Shown here: piece after piece, positions 8,244-16,271 of the stretch
Position numbering within the stretch: position 1 is the stretch's first letter
Layout: each line of letters starts with the position of its first letter
Source of the DNA: an uncultured Lachnospiraceae bacterium
GTDB taxonomy: Bacteria > Bacillota > Clostridia > Lachnospirales > Lachnospiraceae
Assembly (NCBI GenBank): GCA_949878435.1
Contig: CATLAK010000006.1
Location: forward strand, 1 to 64,000
DNA length: 64,000 nucleotides
Reading direction: 5' to 3'
Program-made: the position numbers and the translations under genes
The notes under the pieces: model-generated
Told to the model about the DNA's origin: nothing
Seen by the model: the letters and a program-made list of their open reading frames with translations, nothing else
The model's database searches: none

Positions 8244-8732
8244 TCAACACTTCTCATATTTCAGGAAGTGATAGGTAATATCAAAATAGGTCTGCTCGTC
8301 GCTGTCTGCTGTTATTTTCCACTCGGGCATCTCGTCTAGGTTGGGGAAATATGCATCTGCATCGTACGCATGATCGATTTTGGTAATATGCGCCACATCA
8401 CAGTGGGGGAGGAGCTGTCTGTAAATACTTTCCCCTCCTACAATGTAGACATCCTCTGTGTCATATTTTTCCAGCTCCAAAAGCAGTTCCTCAAGGCTGT
8501 GCACCACCACCGCATCCTTCACCTTGTACTCCGGATTGGCAGATAAGATGATGTTCGTCCTGTTCTTAAGGGGTAACCCCTGAGGGAAAGTTTCTAAAGT
8601 CTTCCTTCCAAGCACGACCACCTTCCCGGTAGTCTCCTGCCGGAAATTCTTGTGATCTGCCGGAATCCTGATCAATAAATCCCCGCTGTTTCCAATTGCC
8701 CAATTTTCATCCACTGCCGCTATCAGATTCAT
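8244..8732 (-). CDS. folA: Dihydrofolate reductase
   Basis: 162 residues from ATG 8732, chosen because AGGAAAG precedes it and the product then begins MNLIAAVDENWAIG, the normal DHFR N-terminus. Other marks are DLLIRIPADHKNF with the active-site acid, VVLGRKTLETFP for NADPH binding, and DVYIVGGESIYRQLL. It reduces the dihydrofolate made by the adjacent ThyA, and the two genes lie 56 bp apart on the same strand. Confidence 0.95.
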   Translation of the reverse strand: MNLIAAVDENWAIGNSGDLLIRIPADHKNFRQETTGKVVVLGRKTLETFPQGLPLKNRTNIILSANPEYKVKDAVVVHSLEELLLELEKYDTEDVYIVGGESIYRQLLPHCDVAHITKIDHAYDADAYFPNLDEMPEWKITADSDEQTYFDITYHFLKYEKC

Positions 8733-8788
8733 ATCGCATCTTTCCTTTCCTAGTCCGCTTCCCGTACACTTCATCCAAAATATCACAT

Positions 8789-9637
8789 TTATATGGCAAT
8801 CGGGATGTTCTTAATCTGTTCTCCTGTCACATAGCCTTCCACCTTCACGTCATCCCTTGTAAACTGATAAAAATCTTTTATCTCAGGATTGAGCCAGAAA
8901 GACGGCGCTGGATAGGATTCTCTTTCGATCAGCTCTTCAATGATTGGAACATGCCTGTCATAAATATGCGCATCCGCAATCACATGGACCAGTTCTCCCG
9001 CCTTCATGCCGCATACCTGTGCCAGCATATGGACCAGCACCGCATACTGCACCACATTCCAGTTATTAGCGGCAAGCACATCCTGAGAACGCTGGTTCAG
9101 GATTGCATTCAGGGTAAGTTTATCCTCCCCCTTCTTCTGCGTCACATTGAACGTCATGCTGTAGGCACAAGGGTATAGGTTCATCTCATAAAGATCCTGA
9201 TGCACATAAATGTTGGTCATGATCCGGCGGCTGAAAGGATTGTTCTTAAGATCATAGATCACTCTGTCCACCTGATCCATCATGCCCTCTTTGTACCGAT
9301 GTTTCACTTTCATCTGATAACCGTATGCCTTGCCGATGGAACCATCCGCATCCGCCCATTCATCCCAGATATGGCTGTGCAGGTCATGAATATTATTAGA
9401 CTTGCGCTGCCAGATCCAGAGCATTTCATCTGTTGCGCTCTTTAACGCCGTTTTTCTTAAAGTCAATATAGGAAATTCCTTTGACAGATCATACCTGTTC
9501 ACCACGCCGAATTTCTTGATTGTATATGCAGCCGTCCCATCTTCCCATTTAGGACGCACCTTTTCCCCTTCTGTGCTGGTTCCGTTTTCAAGGATGTCCC
9601 TGCACATATTGATGAATATTTCATCTGCCAGACTCAT
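8789..9637 (-). CDS. thyA: Thymidylate synthase (ThyA type)
   Basis: 282 residues from ATG 9637, preceded by GGAGG 8 bases upstream. It methylates dUMP to dTMP with methylenetetrahydrofolate. Conserved parts include FGVVNRYDLS, the NPFSRRIMTNIY phosphate-binding arginines, NQRSQDVLAANNWNV and the dUMP-binding DAHIYDRH. The nucleophile motif reads YPCAYSMTF: the catalytic Cys is present but the usual following His is Ala, and the usual QRSCD reads QRSQD. This looks like a divergent clostridial clade, not a dead enzyme. The gene start overlaps no other start and the previous gene ends 20 bp inside the upstream region of this one. Confidence 0.93.
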   Translation of the reverse strand: MSLADEIFINMCRDILENGTSTEGEKVRPKWEDGTAAYTIKKFGVVNRYDLSKEFPILTLRKTALKSATDEMLWIWQRKSNNIHDLHSHIWDEWADADGSIGKAYGYQMKVKHRYKEGMMDQVDRVIYDLKNNPFSRRIMTNIYVHQDLYEMNLYPCAYSMTFNVTQKKGEDKLTLNAILNQRSQDVLAANNWNVVQYAVLVHMLAQVCGMKAGELVHVIADAHIYDRHVPIIEELIERESYPAPSFWLNPEIKDFYQFTRDDVKVEGYVTGEQIKNIPIAI

Positions 9638-9656
9638 TTCCGCTATCCTCCATCTC

Positions 9657-11255
9657 TCACGTCTCCCACTTGTCGCAGAGGGAATTAATCTGATCGGCAA
9701 ATTTTGCCAGTTCTTTGTTGGGTCCTCCCTCGTTTTTACGGATTACCGCAACCAGCCTCTGACCTGCTGCCACAAGGCGTGCAAATACGTCAGATACCGT
9801 TTTCGCCTTCTTATGGATAGGAATCGGCACTGCTTCATATTCAAGCTTATCCGTCAGCAGATTAAATTCCGTTCCGCTATAGGGCGCGTATGCCTTGATT
9901 CCATGCTCCGTCCAAAGGCACTCTGCAAAGCTCTTTACTACGGAATCCTCACCGTGCACCACGAAGACGCGCCGGGGTTTTTCTTTAAATCCTTCCACCC
10001 ATTCCAACAGCCCATTCTTATCCGCATGCCCCGAAAGCCCCACCAGCGTACGTATGGATGCCCGCACAGCAATCGGTTCGCCGAACAGCTTCACTTCATC
10101 GATGCCTTCTATCAGCAGCCTGCCCAGCGTGCCCACCGCCTGATAGCCTACAAAGAGAATCGTACATTCCTCTCTCCACAGATTATGCTTCAAATGATGG
10201 CGGATTCTTCCCGCCTCGCACATGCCGGATGCCGATATGATGACCTTGGGTACTGTATCAAAGTTAATTTCTTTTGATTCCTCACTGGTAATGGTGAGAT
10301 TAAGCCCGGGGAAGGACAGAGGATTGATTCCCGCTTTCACCAGCTTCATCGCTTCTTCGTCAAAACAGCTCTCTTCATTTTTGTAAAAAATATTGGTTGC
10401 TTCCACTGCCAGCGGACTATCCACATACACAGGGAAATTCCCGTGTCCCGTCACCAGCCGGTCCACCTTTATTTTACGCAGGAAATATAATATCTCCTGG
10501 GTTCTTCCCACTGCAAAAGAAGGAATGACTACATTTCCGCCCTTATCAAAAGTTTCCTGCAAAATCTTTGCAAGCTCTTTTACATAGTCCGGATGTTCTC
10601 CCGGATGAAGCCTGTCCCCATAGGTAGATTCCATGACCACATAATCTGCCTCTTCAATTGTACTGGGACTCTTAATAAGCGGAAGGTCCTTGTTCCCAAT
10701 GTCTCCTGAGAAGACGATCTTCCTGGTGCTCTCCCCTTCCGACGCCCACACCTCGATACTTGCAGAACCTAAGAGATGCCCTACGTCCGTGAAACGGATC
10801 TTAATTCCCTCGCAGAGCTCTATTTCCTGTCCATACTCACAAGGTACGATTCTCTTGATGGCTGCCTCTGCATCTTCCATCGTGTAAACAGGCTCCTGAT
10901 AAGCTACGTTCGCATTTCTCTTCGCCTTACGGCTCTTCCACTCTGCCTCCTGCATCTGAATATGCGCACAGTCACGCAGCATAATGCTGCATAAATCCGC
11001 CGTCGGCTTCGTGGTAAAAATCTGCCCCCTGAATCCCCTTGCCGTCAGCCTTGGAATCATACCGGAATGATCGATGTGCGCATGAGTGAGCAGCACATAA
11101 TCTATGTACGACTCCTGCACCGGAAGATCACAGTTCTCAAACACATTTACCCCCTGCTCCATTCCATAGTCCACAAGGATGTGCTTCCCACAAGCATTCA
11201 GATAGTGACAGCTTCCCGTCACCTCGTGTACCGCCCCTACAAAGATTAGTTTCAT
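9657..11255 (-). CDS. MBL-fold beta-CASP ribonuclease/exonuclease
   Basis: 532 residues. The N-terminal metallo-beta-lactamase domain has THAHIDHSG (two-zinc motif), DVGHLLGSA and FSGDIG. The beta-CASP insert follows (ESTYGDRLH; IPSFAVGRTQEIL; ISASGMCEAGRIRHHLK), then LSGHADKNGL and VVHGE. This is the archaeal-CPSF/YsiA-like MBL exonuclease architecture, acting on RNA in the cytoplasm; the KH domains of archaeal relatives are absent. The C-terminal 80 residues are extra and basic. Start is ATG after GGAGGTAGGCT. It is the first of a tightly spaced nuclease-thyA-folA run on the minus strand. Confidence 0.88.
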   Translation of the reverse strand: MKLIFVGAVHEVTGSCHYLNACGKHILVDYGMEQGVNVFENCDLPVQESYIDYVLLTHAHIDHSGMIPRLTARGFRGQIFTTKPTADLCSIMLRDCAHIQMQEAEWKSRKAKRNANVAYQEPVYTMEDAEAAIKRIVPCEYGQEIELCEGIKIRFTDVGHLLGSASIEVWASEGESTRKIVFSGDIGNKDLPLIKSPSTIEEADYVVMESTYGDRLHPGEHPDYVKELAKILQETFDKGGNVVIPSFAVGRTQEILYFLRKIKVDRLVTGHGNFPVYVDSPLAVEATNIFYKNEESCFDEEAMKLVKAGINPLSFPGLNLTITSEESKEINFDTVPKVIISASGMCEAGRIRHHLKHNLWREECTILFVGYQAVGTLGRLLIEGIDEVKLFGEPIAVRASIRTLVGLSGHADKNGLLEWVEGFKEKPRRVFVVHGEDSVVKSFAECLWTEHGIKAYAPYSGTEFNLLTDKLEYEAVPIPIHKKAKTVSDVFARLVAAGQRLVAVIRKNEGGPNKELAKFADQINSLCDKWET

Positions 11256-11271
11256 AGCCTACCTCCTTTGT

Positions 11272-11547
11272 TTAATTTGCATGCCATATCATATAGTCTG
11301 TTCTCCCAAACATAGTTTCCACCGCCGTCAAAAAAATATCTTTGTCCTCTTCCTTTTCTACATCTCCATGAAAAAAGAAAACACCGATATCATACATCCT
11401 TTCCAGTTCTTCTTTCACCATTCTGCCAAGTTCCTTATTTTTGATGATCAAAGCAATAAAACACCCTTCTCTGGCATATTTTTCTAAAAGAGAGTACTCT
11501 GCATTCCCTACCTTTCCGGCAAGTACGCATACTTTTGTATCAATCAT
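11272..11547 (-). CDS. Short SDR-like N-terminal fragment (91 aa)
   Basis: The sequence lines up by eye with the first half of short-chain dehydrogenases: a beta-alpha start KVCVLAGKVGNAEYSLLEKYAREG, then FFFHGDVEKEEDKDIFLTAVETMFGRTDYMIWHAN, matching the usual D-V...F-G-R-I-D-x-L-V-N-N-A segment. It stops there, lacking the catalytic Ser and YxxxK. The glycine-rich NAD motif is also degraded (AGKVGN). It may be a remnant or a small regulator-like protein. It ends 17 bp before the beta-CASP nuclease start and probably shares its transcript. Confidence 0.6.
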   Translation of the reverse strand: MIDTKVCVLAGKVGNAEYSLLEKYAREGCFIALIIKNKELGRMVKEELERMYDIGVFFFHGDVEKEEDKDIFLTAVETMFGRTDYMIWHAN

Positions 11548-11655
11548 GACATATTACGCACCTTTCTTTGCTTATGCCGACAATATCTTTCAAATATCGT
11601 AGTCAAATTATACCATATATGAATATAATATAGCAAATCTAAAAGGCAGTATGAC

Positions 11656-12243
11656 ATGACCTTATCTATTTATTTTTTTCTACTTCTGGTAATCATTCTT
11701 TCCATGGACGCCTTTGCCGCTGGATTATCTTATGGAATAGAAAAAGTGCAGGTTTCCTTTGTTGCCGTTTTTATTATAGCGCTGCTCTCAGGCAGTATGC
11801 TCACACTCTCCCAGATTGCGGGAAATGTTTTTCTTTGTCTGATCCCCGATCATCTTACAAAGATAATTTCCTTCTCTATACTTTTTCTGCTTTCCCTATA
11901 TAAGTTTTACGATGCTCTGCCCCAGCTCCATAAAAAAGACGCAGGATTGACCACAAGAACGATTTCACAAAAAATAAACAAAGAAGATAAAGCAGTACTT
12001 TCCTGCCGCGAAGCTGCTCTTTTGGCATTCGCCCTGTCTGTCGACAACATCTCAGCAGGGCTGTGCACCGGAACAGTCTCCTTACCTCCTATTATACTAC
12101 TGCTTGTAACAACTGCAATCCATTTTCTTGCCATAAGGCTGGGGCTTTTTACCGGGAGCCTGCTCTCCCGAAGAAGTTCACACAATTTCGCCTGGCTGGG
12201 CGCTGCTATTCTCATGCTGTTGTCCTTTGTCCGCATCTTCTGA
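11656..12243 (+). CDS. ytaF: YtaF/MntP-family sporulation membrane protein
   Basis: 195 residues with about six membrane segments and the duplicated signature SMDAFAAG (near 17) and ALSVDNISAG (near 128), typical of the MntP/YtaF (DUF204) transporter family. Bacillus YtaF is a sporulation-linked membrane protein; MntP exports manganese. A charged cytoplasmic loop (KKDAGLTTRTISQKINKEDK) divides the halves. A paralogue, mntP, is at 20355-20936. The 3' end overlaps the convergent P-type ATPase gene by 66 bp. Confidence 0.85.
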   Translation: MTLSIYFFLLLVIILSMDAFAAGLSYGIEKVQVSFVAVFIIALLSGSMLTLSQIAGNVFLCLIPDHLTKIISFSILFLLSLYKFYDALPQLHKKDAGLTTRTISQKINKEDKAVLSCREAALLAFALSVDNISAGLCTGTVSLPPIILLLVTTAIHFLAIRLGLFTGSLLSRRSSHNFAWLGAAILMLLSFVRIF

Positions 12244-14907
12244 TGCCCCTATATCTGCCCTTTTTAACAGATTTTCCGAAAGGACTAAGAGTTCATGGAC
12301 CAAAAGCGGCATGCTTGCCAGCATTCCAAGCATCCCCCATTCTGAAAGGCTGAGCCTGCTGGTCCCAAACAGATTTACAAAATAGGGAATTTCCGTAACC
12401 AGCGCCTGAAGCGCAATGCCTGCTCCCCACGCCATGATCATGTAAATATTTTCCAGATGATTCATTTTAAAAATGGATTTATTTACATCCCGCATTCCCA
12501 CCGCATGCATTAACTGGCTCATGCCGAGTACAGTAAATGCATGCGTCTGCGCTTTATTAAGGACCAGCGGGAGCCGCAGAATCTTTTCCAGATTCTGTAT
12601 ATTTACGGGCAGTCCTTTGACCATCAGTTCCTGATAAGGAACTGCTGCAAAGGCAAGCAGGCTTATGATACCGATCACTGCCCCATAACACAGGGTGCAG
12701 GCAAGCCCTCCGTGTGAAAACAGACTGTCGGTGCTTTTTCTGGGCGGTTCCTTCATCAAAGCGTTTCCGTCATTTTTGTCTACCCCCAGCGCAAGTGCCG
12801 GCAGGGAATCCGTGATCAGATTAATCCATAATATGTGGCTTGCCTTAAGCGGTGTGGGAAAACCTGCCAGAATCGCAACGAGCATGGTAATAATTTCTCC
12901 AAAATTGGAGGAAAGAAGGAATAAGATTGTCTTGCGGATATTTTCATAAATCCCCCTTCCCTCTTTCATCGCCTTTTCAATGGTAGCAAAATTATCATCC
13001 GTCAGGACCAGATCCGCCGCGTTGCGGGCTACATCTGTTCCCTCCTTCCCCATGGCGATTCCCACATCCGCCGCCTTTAAGGAAGGCGCGTCATTGACGC
13101 CGTCCCCCGTCATTGCCACCGTTTTGCCCCGGGATTTTAATGCTTCCACGATCCGCACCTTGTGCTCCGGCGAAACCCTGGCAAAGACACGGATGGATTC
13201 AACCCGGTTCACAAAATCTCTGCTATCTGATTCCTCAATCTCTGCCCCTGTCATGCACTGGCTTCTATCTGTCGCGATCCCCAAGTCCTTTGCTATGGCA
13301 AAAGCCGTATCCACATGGTCTCCTGTGATCATGACGGTATCCACATGGGCGCCTTTGAAGCTCTCTACTGCCCCACGTGCTTCTGCCCTCGGCGGATCGA
13401 TCATGCCGACGAGTCCTACAAAGACCATGTTCTTTTCATCTTTTAAGTCCCCTTTATGTTTTACTGCAATTGCCAGTACCCGGTAGGCTTTGCCCGCCAT
13501 CTCCCCCACCGCCGCCTTTGCCTCTCTTTTAGCTTTGGCAGAAAAAGGCATCTCCTTTCCATGCATGCAGACACTTTGACAGCGGTCAATCAGTTCATCC
13601 GCAGCCCCTTTCACATAGGCGATTTTTCCTGCTCCACTTCTATGTACCGTGGTCATCCTTTTCCGCTCAGAATCAAAAGACCGTTCATCCACCCTGGGGA
13701 ATTTTTTCTCAAGCTGCCCCTTTTCCATTCCATAATTACGGGCAAGATCAAGCAGCGCCAGTTCGGTAGGATCCCCAAGCCTGTTCTCTCCAATGGAAGC
13801 ATCATTGCATAGGGTACATGCCTCCAGCAAAAAATGATTTTCATCTGGATTAAGCGCTTCCTCATTCAGCAGCCGTCCGTCCACATAGCATTCCCTAACT
13901 GTCATCCGATTCTGGGTCAGCGTCCCTGTCTTATCAGAACAGACGGTGTTGACTGCTCCAAGTGTCTCCACAGAAGGAAGACGCCGGACGATGGTGCCTA
14001 CTTTGACCATCCGTGATACGCTAAGTGCCAGCACAATCGTGACGATTGCCGCCAATCCTTCCGGCACTGCCGCCACTGCAAGCGAAATCGCCGTAAGCAG
14101 CATGTCCCCCACATCGCGCTTCTGCAGCACTGCCACTAGGAATAAGAAGGCACATATGCCGACGGCGAGGATACTGAGCAGCTTTCCTAAGTCTGCCAGC
14201 CGCTTCTGCAGGGGTGTCATTTCGCCCCCATCCCCATCAATCAGACCCGCAATCTTTCCGATTTCTGTGTCCATCCCGGTAGCCGTCACGATTCCTTCTC
14301 CCCTGCCGTACGTCACAGTTGTGGACATATACGCCAGGTTAATTTTATCGCCGACACTTTTTTCTCCTCCCGTCAGTTCTTTCGTAATTTTTTCCACGGG
14401 AACCGACTCCCCGGTAAGCGCCGATTCCTCCACCTTTAAATTTACCGCCTCAAGAAGCCTAAGGTCTGCCGGCACCTGTCTTCCTGCCTCCAAAAATACG
14501 ATATCCCCCGGCACCAGCTGCGAACTTGCTATCTCATATTCTTTTCCATCCCGCTTTACCAGCGCTTTTGGACTTGCCAGCTGTTTCAGCGCCTCAATCG
14601 CCTTCCGGGCCTTGTCCTCCTGAATGACGCCTACCATGGAATTTAAAATAATAACGGCTGCAATAATTGCCGCATCCCCCACTTCCTTCAAAAAGAAGGA
14701 TATGGCTATCGCCACCATCAAAATATATATGAGCGGGTCATTGAGCTGTTCTATAAACAACATGACAATTCCCTTTTTCTTCTGTTCCTTAAGCTGGTTA
14801 GGACCGTATTTCCGAAGCCGCACCTCCGCTTCCAATGAGGTCAGCCCTTTTTCTTTGCTGCTCTCAAGCTGCCTTATCACCTCTGCTGTGTTCTGATCTG
14901 CATACAT
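12178..14907 (-). CDS. Calcium-type P-type ATPase (IIA/SERCA-like)
   Basis: 909 residues. In order: N-terminal actuator region with TGES (near 165), PEGL in M4 (AAVPEGLAAIV), DKTGTLTQN phosphorylation site near 325, nucleotide-binding KGAADE, TGDHVDTA, TGDGVNDAPSLK hinge, and NLITDSLPALALG in M6. These are the marks of cation-exporting SERCA/PMR1-like pumps such as B. subtilis YloB, used for Ca2+ (possibly Mn2+) efflux across the plasma membrane. The ATG follows GGAGGGATGAACT. The 3' end runs 66 bp into ytaF on the opposite strand, so the two mRNAs would be antisense there. No riboswitch is seen upstream. Confidence 0.92.
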   Translation of the reverse strand: MYADQNTAEVIRQLESSKEKGLTSLEAEVRLRKYGPNQLKEQKKKGIVMLFIEQLNDPLIYILMVAIAISFFLKEVGDAAIIAAVIILNSMVGVIQEDKARKAIEALKQLASPKALVKRDGKEYEIASSQLVPGDIVFLEAGRQVPADLRLLEAVNLKVEESALTGESVPVEKITKELTGGEKSVGDKINLAYMSTTVTYGRGEGIVTATGMDTEIGKIAGLIDGDGGEMTPLQKRLADLGKLLSILAVGICAFLFLVAVLQKRDVGDMLLTAISLAVAAVPEGLAAIVTIVLALSVSRMVKVGTIVRRLPSVETLGAVNTVCSDKTGTLTQNRMTVRECYVDGRLLNEEALNPDENHFLLEACTLCNDASIGENRLGDPTELALLDLARNYGMEKGQLEKKFPRVDERSFDSERKRMTTVHRSGAGKIAYVKGAADELIDRCQSVCMHGKEMPFSAKAKREAKAAVGEMAGKAYRVLAIAVKHKGDLKDEKNMVFVGLVGMIDPPRAEARGAVESFKGAHVDTVMITGDHVDTAFAIAKDLGIATDRSQCMTGAEIEESDSRDFVNRVESIRVFARVSPEHKVRIVEALKSRGKTVAMTGDGVNDAPSLKAADVGIAMGKEGTDVARNAADLVLTDDNFATIEKAMKEGRGIYENIRKTILFLLSSNFGEIITMLVAILAGFPTPLKASHILWINLITDSLPALALGVDKNDGNALMKEPPRKSTDSLFSHGGLACTLCYGAVIGIISLLAFAAVPYQELMVKGLPVNIQNLEKILRLPLVLNKAQTHAFTVLGMSQLMHAVGMRDVNKSIFKMNHLENIYMIMAWGAGIALQALVTEIPYFVNLFGTSRLSLSEWGMLGMLASMPLLVHELLVLSENLLKRADIGASEDADKGQQHENSSAQPGEIV

Positions 14908-14975
14908 AGTTCATCCCTCCTGCTCTTATGATTTTATATGCCGCCGCAGAAAGGAATATTCGCAGGAATTTTAAA

Positions 14976-15006
14976 TTGCAAAAGGCTGCCGCAAAAGCGA
15001 CAGCCC
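14976..15006 (-). terminator. Intrinsic terminator of the His/Cys-repeat surface protein gene
   Basis: GGCTGTCGC-TTTT-GCGGCAGCC stem (14984-15005) followed on the minus strand by TTTTGC and AT-rich sequence. Confidence 0.75.
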
Positions 15007-15012
15007 GAAATA

Positions 15013-16185
15013 CTAATGTCCAATAGCCGGTGTATAATTGTCAAAATAACTGTAATTGCATCTGATGCAGGTATAAGCCGTATACCCCTGTGTGGTCGAT
15101 GTTGCCGGAATGACCACCGCACGGAATGTATGGTTATTCATGTCCAGCTCAATGCTTTCCGCCTTACTGCTGCCGCAGCTGCACACGAAGGAACGAATCC
15201 CTTTTTCTGTACAGTTCGCTTCTTTCAGCACATAGGACTGGTAATTATGCGAATGAGGCGTAGCCGAAGGCGCTGCAGATGGTGTTGGCGCAGTTGTAGG
15301 CGCATTCGTAGGTGCTGAGGATGAAGAACTCTGACCCGCGCTTGCTGCCGGAGCCGCGCTGGCGCCAGGGCTTGGAGAAAGCATGTTCACAGGTCTTGAA
15401 TCCAAAAGAACACCGCATACCACGCACGTTCTTTCTTCTGTTCCCATTTTCGTCGTGGTGGGTTCTGCCGCCACCGTCCAGTCTGTTGCCACGTGACCGG
15501 GTGCGGGTATCATTTCTGTATAGAAATTTCCGCAGCTGCAGGTATATTTCCGAAGCCCTGCCAGAATACAGCTGGGTTCTCTTTCGGTAGATGCCGTATA
15601 CTGATGCGTATGAGGCGCCTGGGTCTCACCATTTGCTCCGCTTCCTGACGAACCGCCGTTAACATTTTCAAGCAGAAGATTTTCCTGTGCCATAATCTCA
15701 TCACAGTAAATACACTTTCTTACCCTGAGTCCATCTTTCTCTGCCGTAGGCTTTCTGACCGTTTCCCAGTCGCCCGCCACATGACCGGTTGACATAACAT
15801 CTACATAATAGGTCTCTCCGCACGCACAGGTATACTTAATCCTTCCTGCGCTATAGCAATTTGCCCTTTTCTCCAAAGATTCCTTATAATCATGAACATG
15901 ATCTAAACTAGGAAGTCTGTTCAACATAGGCGCAGGCGTTTCTTTTGCCTCTGGAGAAACCGTCCCCTCCGGTACCTGCGTAGGAACAGCTGATGCCTCC
16001 GTATCCGCCGCCGCTTTTGCATCTGCTGAATCTTCCTGATCCGCCGATTCCTCGCTTTTTGAGGTCTGCATGTTATCCTTTTCACCGTCTATCAGCGAAT
16101 AGCCCACTATTCCCACCGTGGCAAGACAGGCGATCACTGCCAGAACGCCCAAAATACCCGTTAATACTTTTACAATTCCATTCAT
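15013..16185 (-). CDS. Membrane-anchored extracellular protein with His/Cys ribbon repeats
   Basis: 390 residues. One uncleaved N-terminal membrane segment (about 8-30) precedes a low-complexity Asp/Ala/Pro stalk. Then come repeated modules of the pattern H-x-H/Y...C...G-x-Y/F-C-x-C-G...GH followed by R-x-C-x-x-C: about 97-165, 190-260 and 308-385, separated by Ser/Thr/Pro/Ala linkers. Examples are YTCACGETYY, CIYCDE, YTCSCGNFY and TCVVCG. The cysteine pairs look like metal-binding ribbons. The function is unknown. A shorter lipoprotein with similar ribbons is at 28829-29605. Confidence 0.75.
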   Translation of the reverse strand: MNGIVKVLTGILGVLAVIACLATVGIVGYSLIDGEKDNMQTSKSEESADQEDSADAKAAADTEASAVPTQVPEGTVSPEAKETPAPMLNRLPSLDHVHDYKESLEKRANCYSAGRIKYTCACGETYYVDVMSTGHVAGDWETVRKPTAEKDGLRVRKCIYCDEIMAQENLLLENVNGGSSGSGANGETQAPHTHQYTASTEREPSCILAGLRKYTCSCGNFYTEMIPAPGHVATDWTVAAEPTTTKMGTEERTCVVCGVLLDSRPVNMLSPSPGASAAPAASAGQSSSSSAPTNAPTTAPTPSAAPSATPHSHNYQSYVLKEANCTEKGIRSFVCSCGSSKAESIELDMNNHTFRAVVIPATSTTQGYTAYTCIRCNYSYFDNYTPAIGH

Positions 16186-16271
16186 TCTGGATTCTCCATT
16201 ATCATTGCTGTCATTTTCATTTAACTTCTATCTTTTAAGTATATAATCTTTCCTGTTTTTTGTAAAGAGAC

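Noticed and set aside
12980-14623. Long plus-strand reading frames opposite the P-type ATPase
   Set aside because: Low-complexity Ser/Thr/Ala products antisense to a fully conserved pump; they reflect codon bias of the real gene.
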